In this document: positions 61,449 through 64,000 of the stretch, in pieces
Layout: each line of letters opens with the position of its first letter
How positions within the stretch are numbered: position 1 is the first letter of the stretch
NCBI GenBank assembly: GCA_023411375.1
Contig: JAEYOW010000044.1
Location: forward strand, 1 to 64,000
Direction: 5' to 3'
DNA from: Bacillota bacterium
GTDB lineage: Bacteria; Bacillota; Clostridia; Christensenellales; Aristaeellaceae
DNA length: 64,000 bases
Made by a program: the position numbers and the translations under genes
Notes under the pieces: model-generated
The model's database searches: none
Told to the model about the DNA's origin: nothing
Seen by the model: only the letters and a program-made list of their open reading frames with translations

Positions 61449-61487
61449 ACCCTTCCGCCGTTTGACAAAAACAGCGGGAGGGTTTTC
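61449..61487 (+). terminator. Terminator of the Trp-hexad protein gene
   Basis: ACCCTTCCGC (61449-61458) pairs with GCGGGAGGGT (61474-61483) with one wobble, followed by TTT. Confidence 0.7.
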
Positions 61488-61499
61488 ATAACAAGGGCG

Positions 61500-63059
61500 T
61501 TATTCGCTTTTAGCGGCATCGCCATGCTGTGCGTTGTAAAACAACTCGAAATACCATTTCATATATCGCACGCGTCCATAGATTCCCTGAAAGGGAAGCC
61601 TGTCGTTTTTAAACACATACGGCTGGCCGGAAAGCGGCTGGACGGCTACCACGTCGCTATCCGTCACGCGGATATACTCCTGCCGTTGTTCCATTTCTTC
61701 CCGGAAGCGCGCAGCCTCTCCCGTAACCAGCGATTTCACCGCGCTAACCGAGGATGTATTCATAATGGTAAATTCAAAACCGCCAAAGCATAGCAGTGCT
61801 AGTGAAAACGCAAGGTACAGTGCGCAAAACCGCTTGCCAATCCCATTGGCCGCGGCGAGCAGGTGGCCCGCCGCCTCCCGCTCCCGGCGGCGCTCCAGCA
61901 GGCGGATCAACGCGCCCTCGGCATAAATGGCGCTGCCGATAATCATAATGAGAAAATAAAAATAGATGGCGTTCATATATCGGGCTGTATCATAGCCGTA
62001 CCCTGTGTAGATACCCGGCGCCAGCGAACTGGCAAACAATCCGTAAAGCATCACGAACACCCCGAACGGATAACGGAATGTGTGCGCACTCTGCCGCAGC
62101 GGCTGCCATAACGCGGGTAAGATCAGCATCAGCATGGCCAGTAGCTGCGGAGACAGCCACCCACCCGCCAGATCGAAGGAATCCAGCGCCGCAGTGATCA
62201 CCGAGTTGACAACGCCCGCCGCCTCACCCGATCCCGTGCGCTGCTGCCTGAGCTCTATGCCTGGCGCTGCCGCGCTAATAGCGAACGCCACGCAGAAAAA
62301 AGCAAGCGCAACGGCGCAATGCCAGCGGTTTTTTCCTTTTTTTAGGAAGCTGGCGGCGGTTACAAGAGCAAGACAGACGAACGCGCCCAGCGCGGGGCCA
62401 TAAAAGCTGCCGCCCAGCATAAAGCCGCACAGCGAAAGCATCGCTCCGCGAAAGAGGGAACGCCGCACTGTCTGCTCCGCCGAGCAGCGCAGCAGCAGCC
62501 CCAGCGCCTGCATAAGCGTACAGGCGGCAACCGTGTACATGCCGCCGTTGTGCCAGTACACGCTATATCCAATGGAGGGCATGAACTGGAGCATCAGCAC
62601 CATTACGGCCGGATAGGCAATCCAAAAAGCGCTTCTGTCCGCATGGAGCCAAGTGTTGGTGATGCCCTTGAGCAGATAACCTACGGACAGGCACATAAGC
62701 GCCAGCGTGAACCAGTTGCTTAGAAAATAAAGACGAATGTCGAAAATAATCGGCGTTACACCAAAAAAGGCCGTAGAAACAAAATTGCCCTGCCAGGTCA
62801 GGTACGTATCATAGGTTTTTTGGACAATGGCACGGAGCACCTCCCATAATGAGCCGGTGTTTACCCAAGCGGTGGCGGCAGGCAGCACAAAGCCAAAGTC
62901 ATCGTCAGCCGGATAGTTATAAACCGCGATAATCACCAGCGGTATCAACGAACAGGCAAATATGGCCGCGCTGACGCAGGCAAGCGTTCTGCTGGATATG
63001 CTCCGCTCCGTCAGCCACCGCCCAAAACCCCGTTCTTTCCGCGTTTGATACTGCAACAT
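61500..63059 (-). CDS. DUF6056-like polytopic membrane protein
   Basis: This 519-residue protein has about ten to twelve transmembrane segments. An early extracytoplasmic loop contains YNYPADDDFGF and, after the next stretch, YLTWQGNFVSTAFF. This DD motif plus the WQG-type segment is the signature of the DUF6056 family. Those proteins resemble GT-C glycosyltransferases that use lipid-linked sugars, though the activity is unproven (family knowledge and inference). The N-terminus has a basic cytoplasmic segment. It stands alone, divergent from the ROK kinase and convergent with the Trp-hexad protein. It may decorate a surface polymer. Confidence 0.75.
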   Translation of the reverse strand: MLQYQTRKERGFGRWLTERSISSRTLACVSAAIFACSLIPLVIIAVYNYPADDDFGFVLPAATAWVNTGSLWEVLRAIVQKTYDTYLTWQGNFVSTAFFGVTPIIFDIRLYFLSNWFTLALMCLSVGYLLKGITNTWLHADRSAFWIAYPAVMVLMLQFMPSIGYSVYWHNGGMYTVAACTLMQALGLLLRCSAEQTVRRSLFRGAMLSLCGFMLGGSFYGPALGAFVCLALVTAASFLKKGKNRWHCAVALAFFCVAFAISAAAPGIELRQQRTGSGEAAGVVNSVITAALDSFDLAGGWLSPQLLAMLMLILPALWQPLRQSAHTFRYPFGVFVMLYGLFASSLAPGIYTGYGYDTARYMNAIYFYFLIMIIGSAIYAEGALIRLLERRREREAAGHLLAAANGIGKRFCALYLAFSLALLCFGGFEFTIMNTSSVSAVKSLVTGEAARFREEMEQRQEYIRVTDSDVVAVQPLSGQPYVFKNDRLPFQGIYGRVRYMKWYFELFYNAQHGDAAKSE

Positions 63060-63141
63060 AAAGCTTTGAATTCCTTCCTTTTTTCCAAAATTATATCACA
63101 AACAAAAATAAAGGCAAATATATACATCAATAATCCGAAGC

Positions 63142-63170
63142 TTGACTTTTCCAACGCCGCTCTGTATTCT
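63142..63170 (+). promoter_or_regulatory. Promoter of the ROK kinase gene
   Basis: TTGACT (63142-63147), a 17-nt spacer and TATTCT (63165-63170) lie 52 nt before the start codon. Confidence 0.75.
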
Positions 63171-63221
63171 ATTGATTATTGAGCCATTCATTTACACCCG
63201 ATAAAGAGGAAGGAAGATACG

Positions 63222-64000
63222 ATGAAGATCGGTGCGTTGGAAGCGGGCGGAACCAAAATGGTGCTGGGAATCTTCGATGGAGAGGGCGCGGAGCTGGAGC
63301 GGCTGACGCTGCCAACGGAGACCCCCGAGATCACCATGCCCAAAATGATCGATTTTTTCAGGGCGCATGAGGTGAACGCGCTGGGCGTGGGCAGCTTTGG
63401 CCCTCTGGATCTGAACCCCGCCTCGCCGACCTATGGCTATATCACTTCCACGCCCAAGCTCGCGTGGCGCAACTATCCGCTGCTTAGCAGCCTTGCCGGC
63501 GGGCGCGATATTCCCAGCGCGATCGACACAGACGTAAACGCCGCCATTATCGCCGAGGTGGAGCTGGGCGCCGCGAAAGGCTGCCAGAGCGCCGTGTACA
63601 TCACCGTGGGCACGGGTGTCGGCGGCGGCGTATATATCAACGGACAGACCGTGCATGGTCTTTTGCACCCCGAGGTCGGGCATATGCTGCTTCGCCCGCA
63701 TCCCGACGATTCCAACCCCCGCGGCGTATGCCCCTATCACGACGGCTGCCTAGAGGGTCTGGCGGCCGGGCCGGGGCTTGGCGCGCGCGTGGGCGGAGAC
63801 GCCCGCGACCTGCCGGACGACCATCCGACCTTTGAAATCGAAGCGTATTATTTGGCGCAGATGTGCGTTAACCTCATCTTAACGGTAAGCCCAGAGCGTA
63901 TCATTCTGGGCGGCGGCGTCATGCAGCGAAAGAGCCTTTTTGCCATGGTTCGCAGGGAAACCGTCCGTCTGCTTAACGGCTATGTCCAGTCCCCCGCCAT
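63222..64000 (+). CDS. ROK-family sugar kinase (fructokinase-like), 3' end outside the window
   Basis: The first 259 residues are present. The ATP-binding motif is EAGGTKMVLGIFDG at residues 5-18. The ROK signature follows, with the sugar-binding TDVNAAIIAEVELGAAKG and the GTGVGGG loop. A zinc-binding motif HPEVGHMLLRPHPDD, followed by CPYHDGC, is typical of bacterial fructokinases. The enzyme would phosphorylate fructose or a related hexose, or mannose. The ATG at 63222 follows GAGGAAGGAAG. The gene runs off the right edge, with perhaps 30 residues missing. It is read divergently from the DUF6056-like gene. Confidence 0.9.
   Translation, partial: MKIGALEAGGTKMVLGIFDGEGAELERLTLPTETPEITMPKMIDFFRAHEVNALGVGSFGPLDLNPASPTYGYITSTPKLAWRNYPLLSSLAGGRDIPSAIDTDVNAAIIAEVELGAAKGCQSAVYITVGTGVGGGVYINGQTVHGLLHPEVGHMLLRPHPDDSNPRGVCPYHDGCLEGLAAGPGLGARVGGDARDLPDDHPTFEIEAYYLAQMCVNLILTVSPERIILGGGVMQRKSLFAMVRRETVRLLNGYVQSPA

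Overview
This window looks like part of the chromosome of a GC-rich, Gram-positive-type member of the Clostridia, possibly Christensenellales-like. That taxonomic guess is inference. It rests on strong AGGAGG ribosome binding sites, CtsR-type heat-shock operators, an LCP (LytR-CpsA-Psr) protein, an L,D-transpeptidase, a class B sortase, DUF4317/DUF1540/QueT proteins, and gut-Firmicute mobile-element modules. There is no marker gene such as rRNA or a ribosomal protein to confirm it.

Layout. (1) About 1-14380: one end of an integrative and conjugative element (ICE), all genes on the minus strand. In transcription order it has an HTH regulator, ParA, ParB, a DUF6017-type replication/HTH protein, PcfB (DUF3801), a class B sortase, a 2189-residue SpaA/Cna-B adhesin with a probable thioester domain, a small frameshifted membrane protein, the VirD4-type coupling ATPase and a truncated Maff2-like protein. 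It ends at a 56-nt 3' fragment of tRNA-Ser(CGA), which I read as the attachment site. (2) About 14385-18290: a visibly AT-richer block with a FAD-dependent reductase, an M28 peptidase and a membrane-anchored GDPD that is cut off where the sequence changes character. (3) About 18360-25300: a DUF4317 protein, a divergent IbrA-IbrB pair (PAPS-reductase-like plus ParB-like), an FG-GAP-like protein, a polysaccharide deacetylase, and an Hsp20 gene with a double CtsR operator. (4) 25370-32350: a LacI-controlled maltodextrin-type operon (regulator, GH13 glycosidase, binding protein, two permeases) and class II fructose-bisphosphate aldolase. (5) 32700-46580: a membrane protein with a sortase-like but catalytically dead C-terminal domain, DUF1015, an orphan ABC ATPase, a GPH-family sugar symporter, a phosphohexomutase, an exported NUP-family protein, an L,D-transpeptidase, an acyl-CoA synthetase with an HTH-cupin regulator, and a HAD phosphatase. 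(6) 46830-51730: a complete BMP/PnrA-type purine nucleoside ABC transporter. (7) 51830-63060: envelope genes (LCP protein, 1374-residue surface protein, QueT, DUF1540, four-repeat peptidoglycan-binding protein, a secreted protein with a Trp-hexapeptide tail, a DUF6056-like membrane protein). (8) 63222 to the edge: a ROK-family sugar kinase, cut by the window.

How it fits together. The chromosome part suggests a saccharolytic organism: maltodextrin uptake and hydrolysis, GPH symport, ROK kinase, phosphohexomutase and aldolase. It also salvages nucleosides and invests heavily in cell-wall-associated secreted proteins. The ICE carries its own partition, conjugation and host-attachment (adhesin plus sortase) functions. 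Most transcription units end in clear hairpin terminators, several of them bidirectional.

The most noteworthy items are the ICE/tRNA boundary, the frameshift in a G7 run, the 15-nt tandem repeats inside the replication gene, the catalytically dead sortase-like protein, the IbrAB cassette, the CtsR operators with a structured leader at hsp20, the Trp-hexad repeat protein, and binding proteins that lack a lipobox. I did not find a CRISPR array, an rRNA operon or a complete insertion sequence.
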